A stretch of 64,000 nucleotides of DNA from Euborellia annulipes (GCA_023213315.1 JAKCPI010000928.1:124001-188000), one strand, 5' to 3'; positions 1 through 10,867 are shown, numbered from the stretch's first letter. The notes: generated by a model not told the origin, from the letters alone. Numbers and translations: made by a program.

Positions 1-194
1 ATTTGGCATTAGTTGAAACATGATTTAATTATGTAAATTAAAACAAAAACATAAGGTGATATGTTTCAATATAGTTGTCCTACAAGAATATAAATAATAT
101 AGCCCTATTGAAACATATCACTTTGTGTTTTTTATTTTTTGTTTACCTCATACAAAAATACTAGAACTTTACTAATTTATTTTATTTTCTATTT

Positions 195-365
195 TCTCAA
201 ATGATTTTGATTAAAATTCATAAAACTTATTTTTTAGATGCTCTTTGAAATGTAGGCCTATATTCTTATTTCATCCAAAATTACTTGAATATTACTTTAC
301 TTTCCATAGATAAAATAAAATATTGTTACCATGGTAACAATATATAAATATTATTACTATACTTT
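195..365 (+). repeat. Family A repeat, decayed internal fragment
   Basis: The stretch keeps the family order: TCTCAAA, a GATTTTGATTAAAATTCA block, the TTTTTTAGATGCTCTTT block, an ACTTTACT block, then a perfect X-box-like palindrome GTTACCATGGTAAC at 325-338 followed by AATATATAAATATT. Both ends and the microsatellite are missing. It is recognised only by comparison with the longer copies downstream. Confidence 0.7.
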
Positions 366-469
366 TTTATATTTATTTCTCCCTCTAGCCGGAGGCCATG
401 GGGTTTATTACTATTTTTATAAATTTTACATTTTTGGTTCTAATATAATCTCCCCCCCCCCCCGCAGGA

Positions 470-540
470 AGCAATCGATATATTGTATTAAAATTTAATA
501 AATTTATAAAGTTAAATGGCTTCAGCAGCCGAAAAAAAAT
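470..540 (+). repeat. SINE 3' tail fragment (SINE-2 type)
   Basis: A short AT-rich linker resembling the SINE-2 body leads to AAATGGCTTCAGCAGCCG and an A-run. This is the tail shared by SINEs across the window. The 5' head is absent. A C-homopolymer (about 451-464) precedes it. Confidence 0.5.
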
Positions 541-1121
541 ACTAGCCTATCTGAAAACGACACAAAACAAAACTGGATTAACAGTACATCACATAACTTT
601 AGATTATTATTATGCACCCGCCAGATTTTCTCTTATGATAAAAGACATCTTCCTACAACAATTTGATTTAGCAATCAATTATTGTAAGCTGATTTTTTCT
701 GCAATGAAAAGGTGATTTTTGGGCTTTAGTGAAACATAAACGATAACAAGAAAAAAAAAATTTTTTGCGCTGAAAAAATAATAATAATAGGAGTTAATTT
801 GAATTTGTTTTAATGGTCTTGGGATTAGGAACCAATTAGCCAGAACCTAGTGGACATTAGGGAGAAATATGGAATGAAAACAATATTAAAATTAAATTAA
901 AACATAAATGATTCAAGCATTAATTTTATTAAATGAAATTAAAAAAAAAAAAAAATATTAAATCAATATTGGAGTATTCTAAAGGTCGTTTTGGGAATGA
1001 AATTAAAATTATTCTAATTACAAAAATAACCTGAAAAAGGGAACTTATTTGAACCTCTCTATTTATAACAAATGGCCTAACTATATAAAGAGAGAGAAAC
1101 GTGAATTTCAATGAATTGGAA
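541..1121. other. AT-rich spacer, no feature seen
   Basis: Low-complexity A/T sequence with short homopolymers. Open frames here are driven by T-runs. No repeat or coding signal was recognised. Confidence 0.6.
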
Positions 1122-1189
1122 TAGGCAGCCAGAAGGAGAAATAAAACGCTAATTTATTTCAGCCTGCTAATCGTCCTTCTAGCTGCCTA
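1122..1189. repeat. Short foldback palindrome
   Basis: TAGGCAGCCAGAAGGA at the left is matched by its inverted copy at the right with one mismatch, leaving a loop of about 36 bp. It could be a tiny MITE or a relic of one. No clear target duplication was seen. Confidence 0.5.
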
Positions 1190-1447
1190 CTTCACTTATA
1201 ATATTCAGACTAGCCAGATAAAAGAAGGAGAAATTCATTTGGTCAGAAAAACATTGCTAAAATTTCATTCTATTTATTTCTCTTTTTTTATATTTCGGGG
1301 ATGGGCTAGGGGAGATGCTTCTATAAAATTCTGGAAATCAGAAGGCCAAAGCTTTTGTCACCTCTCCTACCTTTCTTTCTCTCAAAATTGTTCTCTGAAG
1401 TTCTTCAGAGAAGGGCTAAAATATAATTTTATAATAAAATAATTTTT

Positions 1448-1461
1448 ACTTTCTCTTACCT

Positions 1462-1525
<64 letters not shown>

Positions 1526-2159
1526 GCCTAATATATTTGAGAGAGAAAGTATTGGATTCATGTCAAAAATTCGATGTCGAGATTTTGATGGATCTTCACG
1601 TTTTGAGGTCCCCTGAATCCAAAAAAGTGGTTTTCGCGACATGGTCTGTCTCTGTTCTGTGTGTGTTCAATTTTAAGCATGAAGGAATTGAGCTAGGAGG
1701 TTGAAATTTTATATTTAAGTTAGGCACCCCCCTAGGACGTGAAAATCTTCTTTTAATCAAAATCGGCCAAAGAGTACTAGTACTTTACTGGTGTACTTTT
1801 TCAGTTTTTTTTTTGATTTTTTCAAAATTCGCCCCAAAGATTTTGATTAAAATTCAAAAATCAATTATGTTTTAGATACTATTTAAAATGTATATTCTCA
1901 TTTTGTAATTGAAATCTTCTGAAGACAACTTTACTCTTGTACTTCATTGGAAAGATAAGAGAAAGAGAAATGGTTGCCATGGTAACAAAATATAAATATT
2001 TTCCCATGTCTATAAATTTCACATTTTGAATTCAAATATATCGGCGGAAACTAAATATATGTCGACACAAAAAATCTGGTGTGACAAGCACAGAACACAA
2101 CTTCCGATTACCGAAGATAAGAGAAAGTTGTGTGCTGTGCGACCAGTCACACCAGATTT
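1448..2159 (+). mobile_element. Family A element, near-complete copy
   Basis: Starts ACTTTCTCTTACC, followed by a long (TA)n tract, then the conserved 5' block (GTCAAAAATTCGATGTCGAG), a short TCTG/TGTG microsatellite, a central AT-rich body, the X-box-like palindrome GTTGCCATGGTAAC at 1973-1986, and the terminal palindrome from TCTGGTGTGAC to GTCACACCAGA. No significant reading frame. The structure suggests a non-autonomous helentron-like element, but no autonomous partner is present. Confidence 0.8.
1464..1522. repeat. (TA)n microsatellite
   Basis: About 29 uninterrupted TA units inside the 5' end of a family A copy, where other copies have only a short TATATATGTTAATATATA segment. This is local expansion of an existing seed. 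Confidence 0.95.
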
Positions 2160-2995
2160 CATGTAAAATTAATTTAATATTGGATAAAAACTAGGAGTTA
2201 AAACTTATGCGAGTTTGATATTAGATCCTAATTTGTAACTGAGAGGGGCTACACTCACCAAGTTTTGAAATGATATCCTTCCTCCACTTGTCTGTCCATC
2301 TATCGCTCGGAGTAATTTTTTTTTTTTTTACAAATGACATATTATTCGCTGGCAATCTCTCGAGTTGAGCTTTCACCCTTTGACCCATCAACTCTCCCCT
2401 CGATTCTAGGAATTTCATATCCATTTAATATCACCTGTCTCGTTTTTGCCAAATTATTTTTTTTTTAAACGTTTTTTTATTAATCTAGAAAACGTGGAAC
2501 TAAAAAATATTTTTTTTTTTGTTGCATATAAAAATTTTATGTTCATTATCATCTTTTAAGATTTTAATTTCAAACCAAGTTCTCGTTTCTAAAATAAAGC
2601 TTGCTATCATTCATGAATTAACTCTGTCCTCTAGAAAAGGATATCGAATTCTATCTAAAGATCCGAAGAAGTAAAATGATCTCGATTCCAAATCTGATTC
2701 GTTTTTGAAAAATTGGAACTTGATTTTGGATTAAAAAATAAAATTAAAAGTAAAAATATTAGTTTTAGTATCATAGATTCTTTAGGAGATTATGATAGAT
2801 CCAAAATCCTTTTTACAAAGAGAATTTTATTCAAACCAAATCCTAATCTCCGAATCTGCGGATTTAGATGCAAAATGATTATAATGCTCATTTCTTGACT
2901 TTTAATTTTATTTCTTCAAACATTGTCATTTAATCGAATTTTTCTGGTCGAAGTAAATTGCATTTAAAATTCTTTATTATCTTTTATGATTTTAA
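2160..2995. other. AT-rich spacer, no feature seen
   Basis: Mixed-complexity A/T-rich DNA. Small frames at 2221-2424 (minus) and 2713-2898 (plus) have no recognisable domain. Nothing repeated elsewhere in the window was found. Confidence 0.5.
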
Positions 2996-3393
2996 GGCGC
3001 GTGTTTCGGGGTGCTAATTTTGGGAGATTCCAGCGGCCACAAATTTGAAGCTATCGACCTCAAATTGTTTTTAAATTAAAGCTATTTAAAATATCTACAA
3101 CTTATAGAAGCCCTTTTTTTAGATTTTCGAAAAAATAAATTTTTTTTTTTAGATTAATCGCATTAAATAAAAGATATTTTTAAAAAATCTGCTCTATATC
3201 TTATAGATAATTAAATTAGTAATCATTGTGTTAAAAAATAATTAATTTTCTACCCTTAATTAATTAGCTGGAATCTTTCAAATAAAGTGGAATAAATCCC
3301 TTGTATCCCTATGGGAAAAACTAACGCCATCTCTTGCCGCCTCGAGTAACTCGGTAGTCAATCGTGTTCTAACGGCTTTACGAAACGCGCACC
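2996..3393. mobile_element. TTAA-flanked MITE, copy 1
   Basis: Termini GGCGCGTGTTTCG and CGAAACGCGCACC form inverted repeats, and TTAA lies on both sides (2992-2995, 3394-3397). The interior (CCAGCGGCCACAA, a GAAGCTATCG block, ATATCTACAACTTATAGA) is shared with 48662-49043. It is 398 bp with no reading frame. A TTAA duplication is known for the piggyBac and Kolobok superfamilies; the termini do not settle which. Confidence 0.8.
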
Positions 3394-3731
3394 TTAATTT
3401 CGTCTCCTAAAAATTTTAATCTTAATTTAACTATAATGATTTGGAGTAGTGATCGAAATTGTTTTTGTCTCTCCAAAATTTCCTTCCCTTTGTTTTTTTT
3501 TTTCTATGAAAATAATTGAACCTTTGTTTTAAATAGACCCATCTGAGTTCGTCATTTGAGAAGCTTCGTAAAATTCTTATTGACCAATCGTAAAGATTAT
3601 TATCTCAAAATGTTATATCCAAGGATTAGGATTGTAAGGGTTCATTCTTCTACCTTTCTTTATCAATGTAATTTTCTTTGATATGGCCAATTATTCCTTG
3701 AAAATAAAAGTTAAATTTAGCGGAGTAATGT

Positions 3732-3770
<39 letters not shown>

Positions 3771-4494
3771 CCTTAATTTTCAAATCATTCTCTTTAATTG
3801 CATATGTAAATATAATCGAAAAGGGCTACGATAATAGTGTAAAAACAAAACAATCCTCACTCAATAGTAATTAAAATAAATTATTTCGATAACATTATTG
3901 TAAGTTGCTTTTGGATTTGAACGTAAAAACTCTTATACTATCGAGAGATTTTGTAATATATTTGCTGAACTTTCTCCGCCTATCGAATATCAACCCCTCA
4001 TAAGAATTTTTCTTTTCTCGATTCTTATGAAAGCCTTTTGGCCTAAAAAATTAATTTATTTGGCCTGAGACTCTTCTCAAATTTGAACAGAGCAGCCAGA
4101 ATTAAATTTTAAAATCTTTTTATATTATTATATTTTGTAGCCCACATTCATCAAGTTTGTCTTTAAGATAAAATTCTCAAAAAAATACAGAAGTCAGGTA
4201 CTGAATTTTTTTACCATGTTCACATTTTTTTCATCGTATGTGTAGCATTGTAACTATTTTTCCAAATGACCTTTTAGTCCCAATTCAGTCCAAAGATCAA
4301 TAATTGTTTGTTTGTTATATAAATGAAAAAATGAAAATGGTAAAAATATTCAGTACCTGCCAAATGTACTTTTTGGAAAATTTGATTTTGTCCCGAACTC
4401 TCGCTAAATACAATAATATAAAAATTTTATTTTTTCATCCTGACTGCCAATTTAGTATCTACAGTCAACCAACACTTAAGATATTTTAATTAAT
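3394..4494. other. AT-rich spacer with long T-run
   Basis: No gene or recognised repeat. A T homopolymer of about 34 bases at 3732-3765 is likely length-variable. Confidence 0.5.
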
Positions 4495-4675
4495 TTCATT
4501 TTGATAGACTTTTTTTAGTCTTTTTGGCATCTTAGGCACATTTACACTTTATAAATACCATATTGTCCAGGCACATTTATTTATATCACTTATTCCAAAT
4601 GGTTTAAATAAATTTTTCTGAGATACAAACCCACTCCCCATGGTTTGTAAGTGACTCACTTGACATTTATCATTA
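4495..4675 (-). repeat. Decayed SINE (SINE-1-like), reverse
   Basis: Read on the plus strand, an inverted tail (AGTCTTTTTGGCATCTTAGG) is followed by a body with the reverse-oriented CCAAATGGTTTAAATAAAT segment seen in other SINE-1 copies. The tRNA-like head is not recognisable. Confidence 0.4.
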
Positions 4676-4924
4676 TCCCTAACCTCTCGACTATAAAGGG
4701 GATTAATTTCTTAATCAAAATCATTTCAAATTCCTAATTATTAAAAAAAGTGAACTGAATATTTTTATTCAACTGGTTTTTTAAACTAACAATTGTAAGA
4801 TATTGAATAAGCAAAAAAATTTCGTTCACTGTTTTTATTAATTAAGAATTTGATAAAATTAAAAATTTGATAAAATTAAAATGAATTAATTTTTTTATGC
4901 ATAAATGTGCATGGATAAGTATTT

Positions 4925-4980
4925 AAATAATAAAAAAGTCTATATGGCCTAAGCTACCGGAAAGACAGAAAATTTTTTTA
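4925..4980 (+). repeat. SINE tail fragment
   Basis: AAAAAGTC, TATGGCCTAAGCTACCGG and AAAGAC match the 3' tail of SINE-1 (AAGTCTTAAATGGCCTAAG...CCGAAAAGAC). The 5' end is truncated. Confidence 0.45.
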
Positions 4981-5569
4981 TAACAATTGTTTTTCAAATA
5001 ATTTAGGTTTAAGCTATTCTTACAATATAAAATATCTCGGTGGTGTTTGGAATTTTTTTTGTTATTATATCAATAGTCTTAAAATATACATTTCCTATAT
5101 AAAATAAAAAAAATCTAACACAAATGTTTGTGAAAGAAAAAAAAAGACTATTTTGATTCGAATTTAAAATTTGTATATTGCTGTCACAGAAATCATTTAT
5201 AAAACAAACAAAAAAAAAAAAAAAAAAAAAATAGTGGTACTAATATTATATCTAAGTTGCCTAATCTATTTTTTATAATGGCAAAATATATAAATCTCGC
5301 TGTCAGATTCCGAATTTAAATCCCCCACGGGAATCGATGAACCAACAGAGCAGCCCTTAATAAAACTTTTTTATGTTGAAAAATCCCTTTCATTTTTCCA
5401 ATCATGATTTTACATTTTTTTACAATAATTCTTCAGGTAAATTTATTAAAAAATTTAGTTGATAAAAAAAAAATTTTTTTTTTCTTTATAATTTCGTAAC
5501 GTATAATACAACCATTTATTTAAGAAAAAAAATATTTTTTAATCCCATAAAATCCAAGATGGCCATGAA

Positions 5570-5790
5570 TATCTTCGTCGAAATTGCTTCGTAACTCCTC
5601 TCTACCAAGAGGGATGATGGCGTATAGAATTTAAGTAATGAACTCACTGACAGTTTCAGCCTGATAATATTAATTCTTCCCCCGCCTTTTCTGACACCTT
5701 AATCGGATATTTCTCCAGGCCCTTATATAAATAATGGTCTCATTTTCTAGCCACGATTTTGCACAACTCTCCCGAGAACAATTTCCTTTT
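5570..5790. other. Higher-complexity island, possible non-coding element
   Basis: The stretch from AAGATGGCCATGAATATC to CTAGCCACGATTTTGCAC is less AT-biased than its neighbours and contains no repeat seen elsewhere. A CTTATATAAATAATGG segment near 5724 is TATA-like, but no transcript can be inferred. Confidence 0.25.
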
Positions 5791-6279
5791 AACTTGCTTT
5801 GAAACTGATTAATACTATGGACAAAAAATATACATATCTAATTTAGTCTTTTTTTTTTACTCCTTTTTTTTATCCACGGTGCATGTCTGCATTTTAATAG
5901 ACAGTCTATCTTTGTCTAAACGTATTTATAAATGTCGACCTTAGAATCATCTCTTTCTTGCGATTTACACAAATATTCCAATATAAACAGGAAAATATTT
6001 TCATTTCACTAGCCGCGAAGCCCGCCTTTGACCTATTAACTGGAGCTTTTCTATTTACAGTATTTGAAAGCTATTTATTTCAAACAAAATTTTTTTTAGC
6101 ATTGCTGTTCAAAAATCGTCAATTTAATAACAACAATTTCTTATTCCAGTTATAAGACATATAAAAGAATAATTAAATAAATATAAAAAGAACGTATGTG
6201 GTCGTGGGACCTCCGTGTGAAACGAAGTTCCTTACGCCTTTTTTTCAACTCCGAATATAATTTAATATGAATATTATTT

Positions 6280-6512
6280 AAAAAAGAAAAATAAATCATT
6301 CTTTTCTTTTTTAAATAATATAGAAAGAGATAGAGAAAAATAATTCTCTAGATCTGATGGGGGGGGGGTAGGCGTGGCTTCGGCTAGCCTCGCTTACCTC
6401 CGCCGACTCTCGGGCGCTGTAACGCATTTTTGTTACTGAGCAGTAACAAAAATCAGTTTGTTACGTGACGTTTTCTGCCACTTTACCCTACCGTAAGCCG
6501 CTTGAAAGAGCT
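6280..6512 (-). repeat. GC-rich dispersed repeat (family C), copy 1
   Basis: The segment containing TAGGCGTGGCTTCGGCTAGC and TACCGTAAGCC is repeated in opposite orientation at 15355-15545, including the flanking AATAATATAGAAAGAGATAG block. A short inverted pair TTTTTGTTACTG/CAGTAACAAAAA lies at 6427-6453. It is GC-rich against an AT-rich background. The superfamily is unknown. Confidence 0.65.
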
Positions 6513-7517
6513 TCGTTCCAAAAAATCCAAAAATCTTTGTTTTCTTGTCTTTTAACCGGTTGTTAAGAATAACAAGATAAAACAAAAGACACTGACAAAA
6601 AAAAAAGCAAAGAAAAATAGAAGATGAATGAATACCCCTTTCATGTAGGCAACCTTCAAAGAGATAATATCGTCTTCAGTCCTCGCGAAAAATCAAAGTA
6701 TTTGTTTTAGGAATTAGTCCCCTTCGTATGTTAACAAGAATGAATCTCCCCAAAATAATTAAATTCATTAATCCTAAAATTTACGACCTATAGTTAACTC
6801 ATAGGCCCATTAAAAGTATTTTATTTAAGAAATTTATTCCCATTTTCTCATTTCAAGTTTAGCTTCGCTTCTTTAGAAAAAAAATTCCATTTATAAAGCA
6901 ATATTTCATCACCTTAAAAAGAAAAGAGAATGAGACATGGAAAAAGATATATTAATTAATATAATTTAATGAGATGTCAAAAGTCTGGCCTCTTAAAGAC
7001 CCCCCTGCCGGGCTTAATTTACATAATATTCATAGTCCAACACCTGATTGATAAATGATAAAGCACTTAGTTATGACCCAATTAATTTGTGGTACTTATT
7101 ATATTATGAAATCATTAATTATAATCTAAATTTATTAATTCGTTTTTAGAACCCTTTTCCTTTTCAAAATTAAGATTTATGTTTTTTTGATGTTTTAAAA
7201 TCGTAATTCGATTTTTTTATAAGAAAAGAAATAAGCTATTACGTTCCTTTCTTTGTTACTCTAACTGCCAAAATAAATTGTATACCAGTATGTACTCGTA
7301 TTTTTCCATTCGTTCTTAGCTGACCACAAGCCATTAATCCCCCAGGAGGGGGAACAAGTATTTCTTCTTCCTTGCACTTAGGACAGCTCATCATCATCTT
7401 TAGGAAAAAAGTGTCTCAATAATCTGAAGGCCATCGTAGGGGAATTTAAGGAAAATAGACTGAGTTCACCCTTATTTTGATGGACATCATTCACAACTAA
7501 ATCGAAGATAATCAAAA
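6513..7517. other. AT-rich spacer, no feature seen
   Basis: Short unique stretches between A/T runs. No domain-bearing frame or recognised repeat up to the family A copy that starts near 7518. Confidence 0.5.
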
Positions 7518-8346
7518 AAATCTGGTGTGACTGGCGCACAGCACACAACTTTCTCTTACCCTTCGGTAAGAGAAAGTTGTGCACTGTGCTGGTCACACCA
7601 GATTTTTTGTGTCGAGATATTTTTAGTTTCCCATAGCACCTTAGTTTCAAACTTGCATTTTAAATGTTGATTGCTTGAAATAAACTATGGTTATTTTTCA
7701 AAATTTTAATCTCATATTTGGACATTTTATACACAATATAGAATCGTAAATAAATACAAAATTTCATAAGAATTGGAAAAAAAAATTTTAATGCGTAAAA
7801 AGTTCCAAAGGGGACCCCCTTTTGAATCGAAATTAACATACAAATCCCTATAGGAAATTAACATTGGCCAAATGCGAAGATTAGGTGGAAAATTTTAAAA
7901 CGCGTAGAAAGAGAGAAGATAATTTTGTAAGAGAGAGAGATATGTTTTCTCCGAAAAAAAAATGGGCAATAAATAATAATTGATTTTTAATCTAATAAAA
8001 AGAAAAGATTTAAATTCGGTTACCATGGCAACCATTTATTTCTCCTATCTTTCCTATGAAGCACAAGAGTAAAGTGTGCTTCAAACAATTTTGAGGGCAA
8101 AACGAGAATATACATTTGAAAGAGCATCTAAAAAATAATTGATTTTTGAATTTTAATCAAAATCGTTAGAGCGAATTTTGAGAAAATCGAAAAAAACTGA
8201 AAAAGTACATCAGTAAAGTACTAGTACTTTTGGCCAATTTTGATTAAAAGCTTATTTTGTCGGTCCCGGGGGTGTTTAACTTAAATATAAAATTTCAGCC
8301 TCATAGCTCAATTCCTTCATGCTTAAAATTGAACACACACAGACAC

Positions 8347-8388
<42 letters not shown>

Positions 8389-8530
8389 CATGTCGCGAAA
8401 ACCACTTTTTTGGATTCAGGGGACCTCAAAACGTGAAGATCCATCAAAATCTCGACATCGAATTTTTGACATGAAACCAATACTTTCTCTCTATATATAT
8501 ATTACATATATACATAGGTAAGAGAAAGTA
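7518..8530 (-). mobile_element. Family A element, long variant, reverse
   Basis: The terminal palindrome occupies 7518-7605 (TCTGGTGTGAC...GTCACACCAGA with the TTCGGTAAGAGAAAG core). The X-box-like palindrome GTTACCATGGCAAC is at 8019-8032, a (CAGA)n tract at about 8338-8388, and the outer end GGTAAGAGAAAGT at 8517-8529. About 0.38 kb of extra sequence separates the terminal palindrome from the X-box block, making this copy longer than the rest. It lies head-to-head with the next copy, about 130 bp away. Confidence 0.8.
8338..8388. repeat. (CAGA)n microsatellite
   Basis: About 12 CAGA units within a family A copy, immediately before the conserved CCATGTCGCGAAAACC block. Confidence 0.95.
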
Positions 8531-9104
8531 AAAGTAATATAGAAGGGGAAAAAATAAAAAGTATTTCTTGATGGATCGATTTTTTTTATAGGATATAGGC
8601 CTATACAGTAAATAGCTATACTTTATTCGCATATTGGAAATACTAGTATCTATATTTACTTTCTCTTACCTATATATGTTAATATATATAGAGAGAAAGT
8701 ATTAGATTCATGTAAAAAATTCAATGTCTCTGTCTGTCTGTGTGTCTGTGAACAAAATATCTCAACAACGAAAAGAGCTAGAAGATTGAAATTTTATATT
8801 TAATGTAGGTACCCTCCTAGGACGTAACAAGAAGCTTTTGAACAAAATAGGCGGTAGTCTACTAGTACTTTTCAGTTTTTTTTTCGATTTTCTCAAAATT
8901 CTCTCTAACGATTTTGATTAAAATTCAAAAATCAATTATTTTTCAGATTCTCTTTAAAATATATATTCTCATTTTGCCATTGAAATCTTCTGAAGACCAC
9001 TTTACTCTTGTACTTCATAGGAAAGATAAAAGAATTGATTGCCATGGTAACAAAATATAAATATTTTCCCATGTCTATAAATTTCACATCTTGAATTCAA
9101 ACTA

Positions 9105-9592
9105 CAGGTCATTCAATAAGTCCGTAGGATGACATATAGATAGCGTTACTAGAATTTTTTCCACATGCTTTTTATTTAGATCTAACCTTTATACGATACG
9201 TGTATACATTTGACAGCAATCTAACTATTGATTCGTGAGTTATGGAGGGAAAAAAGTGAATTTCGAGTTTTAATAAAGCATTGCTTGAATTGCTTACCCA
9301 CCCAACATATTCTCCAGATTTAGCCCCCAGCGACTTTTTCCTGTTTTCACATCTCAAGAGAATGCTTGCTGGGAAGAAATTTAAGTCCAATGATGAAGTA
9401 ATCGTTGAAACTGATGCCTATTTTGACGAGAAAGATAAATCGTACTGTAAAAGTGGTATCGAAAAGTTGGAAAATCGCTATACTCGTTGTATCGTCCTCG
9501 AAGGCAACTATAATATGATGAATAATAAAATCGAGTTTTGTCAAATTTTTGTTTTTTTCTTACTTATCCCACGGACTTATTGAATGACCTGG
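9105..9592 (+). mobile_element. Internally deleted mariner (MITE-like)
   Basis: Terminal inverted repeats CAGGTCATTCAATAAGTCCG and its complement sit next to TA on both sides (9103-9104, 9593-9594). The interior keeps an ATGGAGGGAAAAA start-like remnant and the C-terminal part of a mariner transposase, with most of the gene between them deleted. At about 490 bp it is well short of a 1.3-kb autonomous mariner. Confidence 0.9.
9242..9583 (+). pseudogene. Mariner transposase relic
   Basis: The frame from about 9281 to 9583 encodes HPTYSPDLAPSDFFLF, then LKRMLAGKKF and a GIEKLENRYTRCIVLEGNY segment. This matches the end of mariner transposases, where the final D of the DD34D triad lies in YSPDLAPSD. 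An N-terminal remnant begins at ATG 9242. The DNA-binding region and the first two catalytic aspartates are absent, so it cannot encode an active enzyme. A full-length relative elsewhere in the genome would be needed to mobilise it. Confidence 0.85.
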
Positions 9593-9688
9593 TATCTCGA
9601 CACAAAATCTGGTGGTGACAAGCACAGAACACAACTTTCGATTAACGAAGGTACGATTCTGCTGTGCGACCAGTCACACCAGATATTT

Positions 9689-10146
9689 TTTATAAAACAA
9701 ATCGATCCAAACCCACTTTGTTCCTCATTCAATGCTAAAATTTTTTCAATTATACTTTAATAAATAATTTAAATTTATAAATTCGTAACAATCTTACGAA
9801 TCTATTATTTCTTAAAGTCCTCTAGGAATATATTACACTACTTGATCGAATATGATAAGTCCTTTTTTGATCTCGCGATGTTATCTCATTTAGTAACCTG
9901 ACCAAACACCTTTTATACCAAGATAAAAAGCAAAATTTATATTCTAATGATTAACAATGATAATTTTTTTATTATTAGATTAGGCTATCTTATTTTCTTC
10001 CGATTAATTTTTATTTCTATACTTGTTTGTAAATGATCGTGTTTTAGATAAAATCATATTAATAGTTATGTTCTAAAGAAATAAAAACTTTGCCGGGAGC
10101 CCTACTAAACTGACTACAATCATTTAAATAAATAAAATTTATTTAT
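9689..10146. other. AT-rich spacer, no feature seen
   Basis: A/T-rich DNA between two family A copies. No conserved block or reading frame was recognised. Confidence 0.5.
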
Positions 10147-10718
10147 AAAAATCTGGTGTGACTGGCGCACAGCACACAACTTTCTCTACCTTCGGTAATC
10201 GAAAGTTGTGTTCTGTGTGTCACCCAGATTTTGTGTCGACATGTAAGTATGGGAAAATATTTATATTTTGTTACCATGGCAACCATTCTCCTATCTTCCC
10301 TATGAAATACAAGAGTAAAGTGGTCTTCAGAAGATTTCAATTGCAAAATGAGAATATACATTTTAAAGAGCATCTAAAAATAATTGATTTTGAATTTTAA
10401 AAAAAATCGTTGGAACAAATTTAGAGAAAATCGAAAAAAACTAAAATATCAGTAAAGACTAGAACTTTGGCCGATTTTGATTAAAAGCTTATTTTCCGGT
10501 CCCGGGGGGTGTTAAGTTAAATATAAATTCAACCTCGTAGTCAACCTTCATGCTTAAAATTGAACACAGACACCCCCCACCCACCCACCCACCCACACAC
10601 AGACAGACCATGTCGGAAAACCACTTTTTGGATTCAGGGGACTCAAGTGAAGATCAAATCTCGACATCGAATTTTGCATGAACAAACTCTCATATATATA
10701 TTAATATAGGGGAAAGTA
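10147..10718 (-). mobile_element. Family A element, reverse, many small deletions
   Basis: The terminal palindrome starts TCTGGTGTGAC at about 10151. X-box-like GTTACCATGGCAAC is at 10270-10283. The microsatellite here is (CCCA)n rather than CAGA (about 10570-10602). Frequent 1-3 base losses relative to the other copies (for example CATGTCGGAAAACC for CATGTCGCGAAAACC) mark an older or error-rich copy. Confidence 0.75.
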
Positions 10719-10798
10719 AAAATGAAAAGAAACAAATTTTAAATGCAATTTCTCGAATAGTTTCGATTTTCACTTCGATTTGAAATTTACCAAAAAAA

Positions 10799-10831
10799 AA
10801 AAAAAATACATATGTAGGTAAGAGAAAGTAG

Positions 10832-10866
<35 letters not shown>

Positions 10867-10867
10867 T
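10799..10867. repeat. Solo family A end plus (ATA)n tract
   Basis: GGTAAGAGAAAGTA at 10817-10830 is the outer end of family A, standing apart from the copy that ends near 10718. It runs directly into about 12 ATA units. Confidence 0.6.

Larger units (their letters stand above)
8658..9688 (+). mobile_element. Family A element interrupted by a mariner relic
   Basis: Begins ACTTTCTCTTACC, carries the 5' conserved block, a short TCTG/TGTG tract and an X-box-like ATTGCCATGGTAAC at 9038-9051. It is split at 9105-9592 by a TA-flanked mariner derivative and resumes at TCTCGACACAAAATCTGG with the terminal palindrome. Family A was therefore in place before the mariner. Confidence 0.8.
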
